DNA of 64,000 bases from Dittrichia graveolens (lineage: Eukaryota > Streptophyta > Magnoliopsida > Asterales > Asteraceae). Under the pieces are notes generated by a model that did not search any database, had not been told where the DNA came from, and saw nothing but the letters and a program-made list of their open reading frames with translations. The DNA lies in the NCBI GenBank assembly GCA_038502395.1, contig JARJIL010000001.1, positions 103,888,494 to 103,952,493 of the forward strand, read 5' to 3'. Numbering within the stretch: position 1 is the stretch's first letter; each line of letters opens with the position of its first letter. Below, piece after piece: positions 1-12,524 of the stretch. Position numbers and translations under genes: made by a program.

Positions 1-873
1 TAATGTTATCATTATTTAACTCCCTCATATATCAATATGTCTAACATCCACTAGTCTCTTCTTAAATAATATCGAATCTCTCAATCACATTATTTAATTC
101 ATTAAAAACATTGTCTCTATCACACGTTTAACTCATCTGTACAAACATCCTTCGTCGTTCTTCTTAATAATTAGATCTCACATATACTTTCTAATCAATA
201 TCTAAATTATCAATACAAATGCATCTGCGGTAGCCTCCAAGTCATGGGTTGAATCATTTCTCTGAGGAATCTTTAACTCTCGCTAGACTTAAATTATTCT
301 TCTAATTTCTAAGCACATCTTCATGTATTAATTCAATCAATTACATTATCTCATCATATCGTATATTTTGTCAACTTCATTAATCATTAATATAGACAAT
401 ATTTACTCATTAGGTTTCCCAATAACTCGTAACTTCAGTCGTACTTTTATGAGAACATCTCTTGATTTATCACCAAATCTTTCAAATCTTCGGTAACTTA
501 TCCACTTTCTTTCTTCTTTGTACAAACACATATTTACACATATACAAATACAAAAAGCAAAACGAGTCTTGCAACACATAGCATAGCTTTATGTTTTAAC
601 TAATCTGATAACATTATCTCTGTGGTATTTCATACCCATTTCATATCATATCATGTATCACATTCTTACTATCACATCATTTACTATCATGATTATCAGA
701 TAATTTCACAATTTAGATCACATATATATTATCAACTATCTTTATTTCTAGAGAGTCATTTTCTTCAAGAAGTAAACGCATACACTTAACACACATAGAC
801 ATCCAACATTTATAATTAACTATTTAAGTTAATAAATACACGTATGAGTCTAGAATGTATCAAAACATACCCG
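1..873. other. Non-coding interior of LTR retroelement, downstream of gag
   Basis: In the minus orientation of the element this stretch follows the gag stop codon. I find no protease, reverse transcriptase or integrase reading frame in any frame here. It is AT-rich with no tandem structure. It probably belongs to the retroelement interior, whose second LTR would lie left of the window edge. This is inference from position. Confidence 0.4.
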
Positions 874-2043
874 TTATGTCATTCTTGGTCGAGTAACATC
901 ACTTCTCGTTGTATCGAATGCCCTACTCTCAGACGTAGTAGGGTCCTTCCTCTTCTGTCCATTTGTTGACGAAGACCCCCCAACTGCCTCAACTCCTTGC
1001 CTTGTCCAAACTCTTTTATCTTTGTCACAGTCTCTCACAATATGACCCTCTCTTTGGCAATTCCAACAAACACTCCGAGGAAGAGCACAATCATTTAACT
1101 CATGACCAAACAATCCGCATCGCACACAACGCAAAGTCTGAAGGGTGCAATTCCCCATATGAACAGACCTACACCAACGACACCACTGGGAACTTCGATT
1201 AAATCCATCTGATGTTGGCTTAGTATGTTGAGTTTCTTGCTTCTGACCAACTGCTGACGAGGGCTCCCCAATTCTTGATCTAGATTCGAGTTCTCTTTTA
1301 ATTCTACAATCCCTTGCTCTATGATCTTTCCCAAAACAAATCCAACATACATTCTGAGAGAAATAACAATCTTTCATCTCATGACCAAATTGGCCGCAGG
1401 TAAGACATCGCATAGTTTGGTAAGTACAAGGTCCTGTGTGGTGAGATTTACACTTTCCACACCGAGGTGCTCGTTGATTAATTCCACTAAACCTAGGCCC
1501 ACAATTCAAGTTCCCTTGTCTCTGACCCCTTTGCTCTTTTTGCTTTTGAGTGTTGTATTGTTCAATCCTGGATTTATGTTGAGAAACTTGCTCTCGAGTC
1601 ATGTTGTTTTTGGCTTCCACATTTCTCCTTTCTAATTCCTCTAAGTCAAAAATTTGGGAAGAAGTACTATCCCTCCTGGTATCAATTGAATAATCTGGGC
1701 ACATAGCTCCTTGAAATGGAACTGGATACAAGTACGGTTGTTGTGTTACTTGTGCCATAGAATGAAATGAAACCGGAACCAGAAAGGTTGTATTCTGAGT
1801 AGTAATAGGTTGAGGAATCTGAGTTTGAACATTTTGAGTTACTCTTTCTCGTTCCATCCGGTGAACAATATCTCGAAGTTCTTGTATCTCATCTTTCAAT
1901 TTATTAATACACTTGCTTTGTTCATCCCTCTGTTCATATCCCAATGTACCTGTTTGATATACCATACCCATCACATCCACTATTGAAGTTCCAGCTACTT
2001 CTTGGGTCACAGGAGTGTCAGTAGGGGTATCTTTGTCTGCCAT
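874..2043 (-). CDS. Gag/nucleocapsid-like ORF with two triads of zinc knuckles
   Basis: The 389-residue ORF starts 190 nt inside the primer-binding site of the same element. Residues about 38-70 are a charged, Leu/Ile-rich stretch that could form a coiled coil. Residues about 70-190 are Gln/Thr-rich. The C-terminal half carries two copies of a three-part Cys/His module, at roughly residues 195-250 and 285-340. Each has one CX2C-H-C motif followed by two canonical CX2CX4HX4C knuckles, so six motifs in all. CCHC knuckles bind RNA in retrotransposon nucleocapsid. I cannot see the conserved helical gag core usual in plant Ty3-gypsy proteins upstream of the knuckles. No pol frame follows in the 873 nt left in the window, so this could be a gag-only (TR-GAG or LARD-like) element, or the pol region may be lost or lie beyond the edge. 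Antisense ORFs over it are shadows. Confidence 0.75.
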   Translation of the reverse strand: MADKDTPTDTPVTQEVAGTSIVDVMGMVYQTGTLGYEQRDEQSKCINKLKDEIQELRDIVHRMERERVTQNVQTQIPQPITTQNTTFLVPVSFHSMAQVTQQPYLYPVPFQGAMCPDYSIDTRRDSTSSQIFDLEELERRNVEAKNNMTREQVSQHKSRIEQYNTQKQKEQRGQRQGNLNCGPRFSGINQRAPRCGKCKSHHTGPCTYQTMRCLTCGQFGHEMKDCYFSQNVCWICFGKDHRARDCRIKRELESRSRIGEPSSAVGQKQETQHTKPTSDGFNRSSQWCRWCRSVHMGNCTLQTLRCVRCGLFGHELNDCALPRSVCWNCQREGHIVRDCDKDKRVWTRQGVEAVGGSSSTNGQKRKDPTTSESRAFDTTRSDVTRPRMT

Positions 2044-2213
2044 ATCTGTACAATCACATCACCTCACAATCTTATTAGCATAAACCGTTAGTATCCAAAA
2101 TACTAACTACTACAGGCAACTCTATCTCACCCTAATTCCCCCGAAGGAAAGCTTGACCCGTCACGAGCCAAGATTTGGGAATGCAACACTCTAGTCATGC
2201 ATGCATCGCCAAA

Positions 2214-2230
2214 CCTAGGCTCTGATACCA
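2214..2230 (-). other. Primer-binding site, initiator tRNA-Met type
   Basis: Read on the minus strand this is TGGTATCAGAGCCTAGG, the classic complement of the initiator tRNA-Met 3' end. It lies three bases from the LTR end and upstream of the gag ORF, which fixes the minus orientation of the element. Confidence 0.9.
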
Positions 2231-2233
2231 AAC

Positions 2234-4915
2234 TGTAACACCAGAAAAATCACAAGCCATTATGTATATATATATATACATAATGCATGAGGGGTGTAGG
2301 TGGCATGTATATATATTTATATGGGTAATAATGTAAAGGGAAAGAAAGATCAAGGGCCAATTGTGTAAATATGTATAAATTTATGTTGACTCTTTTAGTT
2401 AGAGTCAAAGAAGAAGAAAAATCTGGAACATGGTTAGAGAGAGAGACGTGAGAGCCAAGAAGAGAGAGTTCTAGAGAGAGAAGGCTTGGGGGAAGGAGAA
2501 ATCAAGGAGGAAGCTTGAGATTCAAGTGCATAACTTCAAGTTTTGGGTGTTTGGACTTCATCTCTTGGTTCTTTTGGGTTTGATTTGGATCAAGGAAGTA
2601 ACAAGACAAGTGGGTTGCAAATCAAGTAAGTGTAATCTTGAATTGGTGTTTGATTTTAAGTTTAAGTTGTTGTTTAGCATGATCTTTGACTTCTATGTGG
2701 AAAAAACCGTGATAAATGGGTTAAGTTTGGGGAAATTGTTGAAGTTAAGATTTTGAAAGCTTGAATGTGTTTAAAAGATTGATAAACGAGTTTGATGGTG
2801 ATTCAACAAGTTATCTTGGTGAAATCATAGTTAAAATTGTGTTTGTTTGGCTAAATGGGTCAAAATATGAAATGGAAGAAGTGACGACATTTGATGATTA
2901 ATTTGTTAATCAAATGTGTTGAAAATGGTTATAAAGTAGTTATGAGGTAGTGTGGTTTTGTTGTTAAAGCTTATTATGAAAGATTGGGTTTTTTTTGGTA
3001 TATATGTGGAAAAATTGGAGCCTGCAGCAACAAAGAAGGCCCAGAATCACTGTTCACAGGGGTGTCGCGGCGCGACGTGTATTTTTGTTAAAGGTGACTT
3101 TTCCAAAGATTTTCTAGCGGCGCGAGGACCCCTGAAAGGTCCAAAAACTTGTTTTTGACTCCATTTGATCTCGGAATTGGTTGGGGATTGTTTCTAATGG
3201 TTTTAGAGAGTTCATAGGGGGTCCGAAAGACCCGAAATGAGCTATTAAGTTGTGTTTTGAGTCCACACTTGTGTGTAACTCCCATGAATGGTTAACTTAA
3301 CTAAGTTAACCTTGTGTTTTATGATCATAGGCTTGTGATCAAGAGTTTGAGCTATGGTTTGGATGGGGTTGTGATCCACATCCCACCCTCAGGTGAGTAC
3401 ACCCTGTGGATACCCAACTGTTTGATAAGATTACAAGTCATCATGTTGTGTTTTGATTGTTTGGCAATTGTTTGACGAATCTTGATGATTCAAATGATGT
3501 GGATTATGAAACTGTTTTATAAATGCGGGTTATATGATTTGAAACTATTTAAGAGTTCTGAACTTACAGAATGAGCAAACCATGTATTGTTCTATACTAT
3601 GGTTTTGTGATGTATAAATGCTTTATGAAACCTTTGGGGTTTAAGAATGAGGAATTGTGTATTTGAATTAAGATGAGATTAAATGATGTATTTTGAGAAA
3701 TGGTTTTCAAATAGGACCATTGCTCCATTTTGGAGATGGTCTAGGTTTAAATTGTGATTTACTTAACGGTTTTGAAACATGCTACTCCATGTTGGAGTGG
3801 ACTTTGATTTTGAAACAAAAGACATGGTTTTGACTTAATGAAACTCGTGTTTTCACTAAAGTTGTTCTTAGGCATTGAGATGCCAAATATGGTTTGATTG
3901 TTGAGCATTTATGCTCAAGTGACTTAAATTGTGGAACTTGCTCGTTTATTGATGAACTGATATGCTTGGATTAATTGAGGGCTTTATGGCAAATGGTTTT
4001 ATGACCCTTCGGGGTAAGAGATCTTGTGACCCTTTGGGGTAAGTGGTTTTATGACCCTTCGGGGTATGTGCTTATGTGACCCTTCGGGGTATATGTGCTT
4101 CGGTCCGGACCACTGTGTGATATAACTCTGTACCATAGGGTTCCTAGTCATTGAGACGTACACAACGGTTCCTGTGGCTTCGGCATTTGGGGGGACCCCG
4201 AGGTACGGGTGGCTGAGGGATCGGTGCTGAGAGTGGAGGGGTATGTCAGTAGCCATCATGACCGTGTGGGTTCACTGGGCTGACGAGCCACCAAACCTGT
4301 GGCAACACGAGTGGATTTGGTGAACAGGGCTTACACTCCAGATAACCGTTGTATAGTGGACTGCTTTGTGCATCCCCCACCTTGACGGGGTGATGTGGTT
4401 ATCCCCCATGTGGGCACGTGTTGACCGTGGCTAGCTACCACGTGGATACATTGTGGCCCAATGGACAAACCCGCATCCTTATGTGCTATTATGTGGAATT
4501 TTTAAAAGGATATTGATTGCCAAACTTATGTTTTCAAAAGTGAAAAAGATGACTTGGATTTGATAAAACAAATGTTTTGGATGTACTCACTAGCTATGTA
4601 TATAGCTAACTTTGTGTATAAAAATGTTTTGTATCTGCAAGTTGTACAGAGGCCTTGGTGAGGCGGGTAGATGCCTTGGGCATAGTTTTGCTTGCATTTC
4701 CGGTAATATTGGATTTTCCCATGTTTTGGTAATGGTTGTGAGATTGACTGTGGTAACACCCAAGGCTTTGGATTATAAATGTTGAAAATGTTTATTGATG
4801 AGATATTTATCGAAAATGAAATTGCTTCCGCGATACATTTTAAGGATTTTGCATAAATATGGTTTACAATTGATTTTGAAAATTTTAAATTAGGGCTGAA
4901 AATCAGGGTGTTACA
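2234..4915 (-). mobile_element. 5' LTR (2682 bp) of minus-strand LTR retrotransposon
   Basis: The LTR begins TGTAACACC and ends GGTGTTACA on the plus strand, a 9-bp perfect terminal inverted repeat in TG...CA context. On the minus strand it is followed by the primer-binding site and the gag ORF. The partner LTR is outside the window, so the TSD cannot be tested. About 2.7 kb is long for a plant LTR and recalls large Ty3-gypsy or LARD elements. Small ORFs inside it show no recognisable domain. The right flank at 4916 is Helitron-like sequence, so the element inserted into a Helitron. Confidence 0.8.
3999..4095. repeat. Short tandem repeat inside the LTR
   Basis: Four near-identical units of about 25-30 bp each contain GACCCTTCGGGGTA or a one-base variant. 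The unit core CCTTCGGGG is itself close to palindromic. It may be an LTR enhancer-type repeat, which is inference only. Confidence 0.75.
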
Positions 4916-5929
4916 GAGAGATAAGTTAATAAGATTTTAAAAATTATGTTGATGTAGGTGGATAATTGTGTTTATGTGATAGAGTGTGTTAATATAAGAG
5001 AGTATATTTTAAATGAATAAATAGTTAAAGTAAATTAGGAGAGAGAGTGAAATGGTTAAAGATTAAGTGAATGAGATTAATTTAGATAAAATGAAAGGTC
5101 AAGATTATGTCTTTATTAAGTCTTAAAAACTCTTAAAATTAAGAAGAAGAGAAAATGTTAAATAGTTTATATTGTAGTATAAAGGGTTTAGTATCCGAAG
5201 GTGTATCAAAGTTGTCACTTTTTGCTATTGTATATACCCATCTTTCAAAACTACCATTTAGTATATCCAGAAACCTGTAAATCAGGTAGCCAGTAATTTT
5301 TTACTTTTTCATTTATTTTATTACCACATCATTTTCCACATCACCGCATCAGTGTTAATAAAATACTAAAATCCATTATTAACACAAGAATATAAACTGG
5401 AAGAAGATTCAGATGATGAAACTCATAACAAGAACAAGAAACCTTGAATCAACCCATAACAAAATAAGAACAAGAACAAGAAAACCTTCAATCGATGAAT
5501 AACAAGAGCTTGATGAATACCAGATCTAAAACCCTAAACGAAAACCTTTAATAAACCCTAATCAAAATGAAGAACAATAAACCAAGAACCAAAATCGAAA
5601 TGAAGAACAAAAAAGAATAGGTTGAAACTTACTTGGAAACCCCAAACCGAACCAAAATCTGAAGATGATCTGATGAAGAACCTAAATCGCTGAAACCCTA
5701 ACTCAATTCAAGGGCAAAAATCTATAGATGAAGGCCTTGAACCCAAAATCAGAAACCCTAACTCGATTCAAGGGCAAAATCGATGAAGTAACCCTAAAAT
5801 CGATGAAGAAGTCGTGGTACCAGAGGTGATGATAGGGGATGCCATGGAGTTCTTGAGCTTCGATCAGATTGGAGCTTCGATCAGTCGTGGTACTGTAATA
5901 GTTCCTTTTCAAAATCTGCAGTCGATGGT

Positions 5930-5995
5930 GAAGTCGAGATTGGAGGTGATGGTGAAGTCGAGATTGGAGGTGATGGTGTAGTCGATGATGAAGTC
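5930..5995. repeat. Tandem repeat of about 24 bp in MULE-like element
   Basis: Three consecutive copies of a unit containing GAGATTGGAGGTGATGGTG lie in the interior of the element. They create the repetitive His/Leu-rich frame on the minus strand, which is not a credible gene. Confidence 0.7.
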
Positions 5996-6059
5996 GGATC
6001 GATGGTATTTTCAATTAACAGTCGATGGGGGCTACCATGTATCCAGTTGTTGTTGTTAT

Positions 6060-6073
6060 TCTTATTCTTATTC

Positions 6074-6120
<47 letters not shown>
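6060..6120. repeat. (TTA)n microsatellite
   Basis: A few CTTATT units are followed by about 20 TTA/ATT units inside the MULE-like element. Confidence 0.95.
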
Positions 6121-6356
6121 GTATTTTCAATTATTTTAAAACAAAGAAATGACATGTCAGCTCCAAGTCATATGCCACATCATCAAAACCGGCGTCACGT
6201 CAGCAGGTGACCTGATATACTAGGTTGGATACACTAAATGGTAGTTTTTGAGATTTTGGTACAGTAAATGATAGTTTTAAAAGTTGGGTATACACAATAG
6301 CAAAAAGTGACAACTTCAGTACACTTTTGGATACTAAACCCTAGTATAAATATAGA

Positions 6357-6594
6357 TAATGTGTATCTAATATCATATAGATTGCAAATTAATTTGCATT
6401 GACTTGAATTTTTTAAACATTATTTATATGAAAGGTTTAGTTATAAAAATGGTATTTAAGAATTTAATTATCTCCATGTAATAGTTTCCTTATATAATTA
6501 AATAAGGGGTAAATTAGTAATTTTAAATTATCTAGAATTAAGAGATTAAGACAATGACCCAAATGTTTAATGATATAGTATAGATTAGATGTAG
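6357..6594 (-). mobile_element. Fragment of long-type Helitron
   Basis: The sequence matches the 5' portion, in minus orientation, of the elements at 8249-8921 and 29947-31092, including the segment around AAGGGGTAAATTAGTAAT. It ends in ATATAGTATAGA followed by T, the reverse complement of the TCTATACTATAT 5' terminus. Confidence 0.55.
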
Positions 6595-6606
6595 ATTAAC
6601 TTATAA

Positions 6607-6956
6607 GGGTGTGTTCGGTAAGCAGTTTTTTAGAGCTGATAGCTTTTTATTTTGAAAGAAAAGGCTAGAATTTTCTTCGGATAAAAAAACTGAAAGTTTT
6701 TTTTAAACAAAAAGCTCTATAACAAAAAACTCCTTGAAGTAATATTTAAAACTGTCTGAAAGCCTTTTATATACAAAATTACTTAAATACACTCTTTAAT
6801 TGTTTTACAATTCATTCTAATTTTATGATTTGTTATTTTACAATATTCAGCTCCAGCTATCAGCTATTTTGTCAAACACATGTACAAATAATATATACAA
6901 CTTTTAGCTACCAACTTTTAACTATCCGGTACTAGCTACTTCCGTCAAACACAACC
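6607..6956. mobile_element. Tourist-like MITE (TAA target site)
   Basis: The ends are GGGTGTGTTCGGTAAG and, inverted, GGTTGTGTTTGACGGAAG. TAA trinucleotides flank it at 6604-6606 and 6957-6959. A 3-bp TWA TSD with a GGG(T)GTGTTTG-type terminus is typical of PIF/Harbinger-derived MITEs. It has no coding capacity. Confidence 0.7.
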
Positions 6957-7669
6957 TAAAAATATAATTATTTAGATATCATTTAATACCACACACGTAC
7001 TTGATATACATGGTTATCAATCAACCAACCACTCTAATTCTAGAAACCCTTGACTGCTCAAACTTCTAACACCTCAAAGAAAAAATCGACACTTGTATAT
7101 TATTTTATTCTTTTAGGCAAGACACGGTATCAATATTTTAATATAAACTTTATTAATAAATTAAATTAATTAAAACTACTAATATAACGGTTACTTGTTT
7201 TGCAACAACTTTCCCCCCATATAACTGGTCCAATAAAATGTCATAATATTCTATTGAGGTTATTAATGGGTATATATGTATAGCGCTAGTTTAGTATTTC
7301 GTCCATCTTAGATCCGAGCTCAAAATCCGTACTCTTGTTATCTTGTATATATTGAGTTTATGTATGATCAAATATTTATGAGAAATTATAGACATTCCAT
7401 TATACATACATAAACGTAATATAAAGTACGAACTTTGGGCTCGGACCTAAAATTGACTGCATACTAAACTAGGATTTTACATACATATGTACATTAATAG
7501 TTACTAGAAGGTGTTCGTTTTAATTTGTTTTTATATAGAGTTGTTTTGTTTCAGTTTAGTCCTTATATCTCAGAGACTATTTTTGTTGTATTTTGATACT
7601 TCATAGTTGGTATAAATTATTGCTTTGAAAAATACTAATTAATAGTCGATTTTATTAAATCAGTGTGTT

Positions 7670-8150
7670 CACAATTATGAGAGTACTAGATTAAATACAT
7701 GTGTGATATATGAGTTGATTTAATAAATGATAAATATTAAACATTAATAAATAGATATTAAATAATTTAAAACGCGAAACAAATGAAATTTTTTAAAAAA
7801 TACGATAAAACGATGTCAACATCCATACTAGCGGTGGAAGCTCGAAGCGAGGTTGAGGGCAGACGTGACGGCAACGTGGTATATATATATGATACGAAGA
7901 GAAATGATTGTATATATTTATTGTGCAAACCATCGATCATTATTGTTACAGTTAAGACAATAAGGTCAAGTTTTTATTTGTTATAACTTAAAATAATCTA
8001 AAATGATTATAAAGTATTTTAAAATGATAAAATTATGAATTTTGTTAAATATGATATTTTGAAATGTAATAAAATGTAGATATGATATTTGTAAATTGGG
8101 AAGAACACAAATATGATATTTTAAGGTTTAAGAAGAGCATATAAGAAAAT
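7670..8150. repeat. Dispersed repeat shared with the WRKY intron
   Basis: The stretch resembles 20750-21190, sharing TGTGATATA(T/C)GAGTTGATT, a CATTAATAAA segment, an unusually CG-containing GACGTGACG block and a repeated ATATGATATTTTAA motif. No ends were defined. The small ORF inside it, 7783-7986, is not credible. Confidence 0.5.
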
Positions 8151-8248
8151 TTCTTTAATAATTTTGATTCAATTTTAACCAATTAGAGTCAAAATTAAAA
8201 TTCTAATTTTGATTAAATGGATAGTCAAGATTGAACATATAAATTTAT

Positions 8249-8921
8249 TTATACTATATTATAAAGTATTTAGGTCATTGTAATATTTTAATTTTAAGTA
8301 ATTTGAAATTACTAATTTACCCCTTATTTAAACCTATAAGGAAACCATTATATGGAGTTTATTAGTTAGATTCTTAAATGTCATTTTTATAACTAAACCT
8401 TTCATAATAAATAATTTTTAAAAAATTCAAGTCAATGTAAATTAATTTTCAACCTATATAATATTAAATACAAATTAAAAAATAAATAAAAAGGATCTTC
8501 ATAAAAATAACACTTTAAATATTTTTATCATATAACACATATTTTAATTTAAGTATTAGAGAATACGTATAGCTAGAACTCATAAACATAATAACATGTA
8601 ACCTAAATTTATAGGCATTTTCGGATTTTTTAAATGACTTGTGTAATCAAAGTAAAAGGTTTAACTTATAGTATATTTAATAATCTTATTGTTTCTCATT
8701 TTATTATTTTAAAATTTTATTTTAAAAATCAATAAAAGGGTTATAAAGAAAAGAGAGATATAAAAGAAATGAAAAAAAAGAAAGAAAATAGATATATTGC
8801 GAACGAAAATTGTTCGATGTCATCATAATGCGTGAATATAATAATCTTATGTTATAAAAAACAGACATGTTATCGAGTATAAATTATTTCTAAACTCTGC
8901 ATTGCACGGGTACTATGCTAG
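8249..8921 (+). mobile_element. Helitron-like element, long type (673 bp)
   Basis: The 5' end reads TTATACTATATTATAAAG, a variant of the TC 5' terminus. The 3' end reads GCATTGCACGGGTACTATGCTAG followed by T, with the CTAG terminus expected of Helitrons. It is non-autonomous, and no Rep/helicase frame is present. Its reverse complement aligns with 29947-31092 once the nested copy there is removed. Confidence 0.65.
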
Positions 8922-11144
8922 TTTCATTAAATGTATAGTTAGAATCATGTAATAAATTTGATGCACGAATAGTTAGAATCCAATAAAATTTTGTTTTTAC
9001 TAAGATCGAAATCAAGGTGATTTATATATAGATAGATTTGACATATATACTTCACAATAACAATATGAAGTTCTTCAAGTAGAATAATATATAAGCTTGA
9101 TGCGAATATATCTTTAAAAGACAAAAGAGACAATCTTGAATTTTCAAACGATCGAGACCATATACGCATGTTATCATAAATGTATGGTGAGTAACAAGTA
9201 CGTTAGAGAAGTGATCTGTTCAGCTTTGGATACCTAAGGTCGCGTCAAACTTAATTGACTTAAGCTTAAATATGTATATATTTTTTTTTATAATTAAACA
9301 CAACGAAGTTCTTTTGTGTTCATATATACCTATTGATGTTTACAAAATAGTATTTTGTATGTGTAAAAATTTGAAACAAAAAAAAGCATAATGAAACGTT
9401 TTTTTAAACATTAATATATGACACATTTTGTAAACATTAATAGACATAATAAAACTTTTGTAAACTTTATGTGTATATTTGGCAAAAAAAAACTTCATAT
9501 GTCATAATATAACACTAAGAAAATATTTTTTTTATCACATGTAATTATTTCATATACAAGTGTGTGTTATATTACACAAACTTGACAAAATAAAAACAAG
9601 TTATTTCTTATTTGAGCGTTGCTGCGGGGTAAGATGAGAAAAATATATAAATTACTTTTCTATAAAACGGAAGTATTAGTTAAATAGAGAAAAAATAGCA
9701 CTTATAAAACTATTCTAAGTATTTTTATACAAAACATATACTTTAAAGTTTAGAATAAAACTTTTGATAAAATATTTTTAAACATAAAAAGAAAATAATT
9801 TAAAGCAAAATAAAAGAAATAAGAGTGTTAGGAAAAAATTAAATAGAAAAAAAAGGCGAGACAATATACAAATATTCATAAAATTATTTAATAAAACAGA
9901 AAAAAATAAATTACAAACTGTTTTGTTTGAATCCTTACTCTATCAATATTAAAAGATAAAAAAAAGTTAGTAAATAAATTTATTTTAGTAAAACTTTATA
10001 TGAAATTTATGGACCAGATGTATTCTTTTAGTATTGAAAAGAATATTTATTAACCAAATATTTCATAACAATAAAGTTATAATACTAAAAACATATTTTT
10101 AAATAAATATCGATAAATTTCATATAAAAAATAGATAAAATAAAACGGTCATATATATATATTTCATATTTGTATTAAAAGTCATATATTAAAGTTATTG
10201 AGAAAAATAATTATTTATAAACCTAAATATATTTTAATACAAAAATTAATACAAATATAGTCATTATGTGCATTGAGGCAAATAATATATAGTAATGATA
10301 TGCCTTATAAAAACAAAAACAAAAACAAAAAAAAAAAAAAAAACAGAGAGAGAAAGCAAATAATAAATTAATAACATGTGGAAAAAGGGACTGGGAAAGA
10401 ACAAAAGCAGGAAACTCAAACACAGTTTTGATTGGGAAAGAATAAGAAGCCAAAAATAAAAATAAAAAACGACGGAAGAGTCAAACAGCAGATGTCACTA
10501 AAAAGCTTTATGCGTGTTACAAATACTAAACACCGCGTTGTACCTCCACTTGTGATTATTTTAGACACAAAATTATATAAGAATTTTTCAGGAAGTTACG
10601 TATTTTAATATATAATTAATTTACTAATAATAATAATCTATACTATTATATAAAATATTTAAAAATATTTTTAAGATTAATTTTAGGTTAAATAATAAAA
10701 GCTCTAGTACACTTTTTACAATAGCTTAAGATAGATAATTTTTAAAATAATTTTTAGCTGAATCTAGTATACAATAAATAATATAAACGAGTTACAAAAT
10801 ATTTAAACTAAAAATGGAAATGGTCAACATTTTAAATGTTAACAAAATTTAATATGCAATAGTATGTATGTGGTGTGTATAGATATTATATTATATATGT
10901 TTTCTAAATTGTTATCGTTTTTTACTTTAATAATCTTTTACATAAGTACTTTTTTCATGAACTAAGTTCTAAACTGAAAAATATAAATATACTAAATCGT
11001 ATATGATTAGAATTATATATTGTTTAATTTGATGACTTTTTTACGTTTTTATATTCTAAGACTAACGTATTAAATTAAAGGTAATTTGAAAATGCAATTA
11101 ATTGACATTTCAACTATTAGTAAACTATTATAATTTAATATATA
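8922..11144. other. AT-rich stretch without recognisable gene
   Basis: Low-complexity A/T-rich sequence with poly-A and poly-T tracts and no credible ORF. The ORFs at 8945-9169 and 10223-10453 on the minus strand have low-complexity Phe/Ile/Cys-rich translations. A GCGTTGCTGCGGGG piece at 9616-9629 may be a decayed Helitron 3' hairpin. Confidence 0.5.
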
Positions 11145-11642
11145 CTAGCATCGTATACGCGTAATGTTGAGGTAGCAAATAGTTTTTGTTTTACAACATG
11201 TCATTTTCAAGAATCTAATGATATATGTTATTCGTGCGATTCAATATCAGAAAAAAGTTTTCGACAAATCATGTTCGTTTTTTTCAAAATTTCTTTTATT
11301 TGCATTAACTATTTTATTAATTTTAAAACTTAATTCTAAAAGACATTAAAATAAGAAAAAAAATTATATTTATGAAATAAGGAGAAAGAAGTTAATAAGA
11401 TCTTGAAAATTATGTTGATGTGGGTGAATAATTGTGTTTGTGTGAGAGGGTGTTATTATGGGATATTTTAAATAAATAAAAAGTTAAAGTAAATTAGGAG
11501 ATAGAATGAAATTGTTAAAGATTGAGTGAATGGGATTAATTTAAATAGAATGAAAGGTTAAAATTTTGTGTTGGTTGAATTTTAAGAACTCTTAAAATTA
11601 AGGAGGGGAAAAAATGTTAAATGGTTTATATAGTAGTATAGA
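11145..11642 (-). mobile_element. Helitron-like element, short type (498 bp)
   Basis: On the minus strand it starts TCTATACTACTATATAAACC and ends in CGTATACGATGCTAG. It is flanked by A on the 5' side and T on the 3' side, as expected for insertion between A and T. The interior matches the copies at 12525-13002, 30499-30992 and 59582-60061. No Rep/helicase is encoded. Confidence 0.75.
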
Positions 11643-12524
11643 TATGGTTGACAGAGCAGAGAGAAAAAATGTCAAGTAAATGCTGACATGCACAAATAAT
11701 GAATTGTGATTGGTATAATGTGGTAGAAGCTAGTAGTAATCGGTAAAATTAAATTGGGAGGGAGTTGAATAAAAATTGTGAGGGGATTTTATAAAAATAT
11801 GAGAGAGTTTTATAAAAGTAGTATATTAATATAATTAATTATAGGTTCTTTATAAAATATGTTAATAACTTGTGATATATTTTGTTTAGAGAAAAGATAA
11901 TTGTATATTTGTGACCATCTCATTTTTATCTATGTTTTGGTATAAATTTTATCGTTATATGACATTTATTTAAAATTAGTATATTCATAATTTTTTTATT
12001 ATCCATCAATAGCGGTTAGTATGTAATTTTTGGAACAATTTATATGTTTTTTTATATTCATTCCCTCTACGTATCATAGTCGATATAATAACCGATTTCT
12101 TGGTCTTTCAATAAAAGAGTTAAAAATATATTATTTTTAAAATTTTGTTTTATTCAGATAAGATTTATATAAAAATAATAATATTTATATTGAACTAAGG
12201 TGTATGTTAAATAGTTGATGAACTCACAATATTATTAAGAATATATTATATTGATCTGTCATGGTTTAGTAACCTGATATTGTAAAATAATTAAAAATTT
12301 ATGTTTAAGCGTAATGGATAAACGTACATGTACCAACTTAAAATTAAAAAATCTTTTCATAATTGAATTCAATCAAAATAATTAACACCAATCAATATAA
12401 AAATTAAAGAATTATATATATATATATATATATATATCAAGGATCAATTAAAAGTCTTTCTTATATAAAAAACTTAAAGAACCATTATGAACAATCGAAT
12501 TTATTCATCAAGGGCTTAGATATA
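11643..12524. other. AT-rich non-coding sequence
   Basis: No credible ORF or defined repeat end, apart from a short (TA)n tract at 12415-12436. A GGGAGTTTTATAAAA-type motif near 11790-11820 recurs near 31500-31550, suggesting a decayed dispersed repeat. Confidence 0.45.

Larger units (their letters stand above)
5184..6341. mobile_element. MULE-like element, family A copy 1 (9-bp TSD)
   Basis: The element starts GGGTTTAGTATCC and ends GGATACTAAACCC, with inverted similarity reaching about 90 bp inward. It is flanked by the perfect 9-bp direct repeat TAGTATAAA at 5175-5183 and 6342-6350, the TSD length of Mutator-like elements. The interior has many AACCCTAA and GAAGAAC-like words, a (TTA)n tract near 6060-6120 and a short tandem repeat near 5930-5990. 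No transposase is visible, so it is non-autonomous. A related copy lies at 16425-17660. Confidence 0.85.
4916..6356 (-). mobile_element. Helitron-like element, interrupted by LTR element and MULE
   Basis: 4916-5183 matches the 5' half, in minus orientation, of the short Helitrons at 11145-11642, 12525-13002, 30499-30992 and 59582-60061. The 5' terminus, of the TCTATACTACTATATAAA type in related copies, is recognisable near 5170-5183 and resumes at 6351-6356 after the MULE-like insertion. The 3' half is missing because the LTR element at 2234-4915 broke it. The remainder should lie left of the window. Confidence 0.55.
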
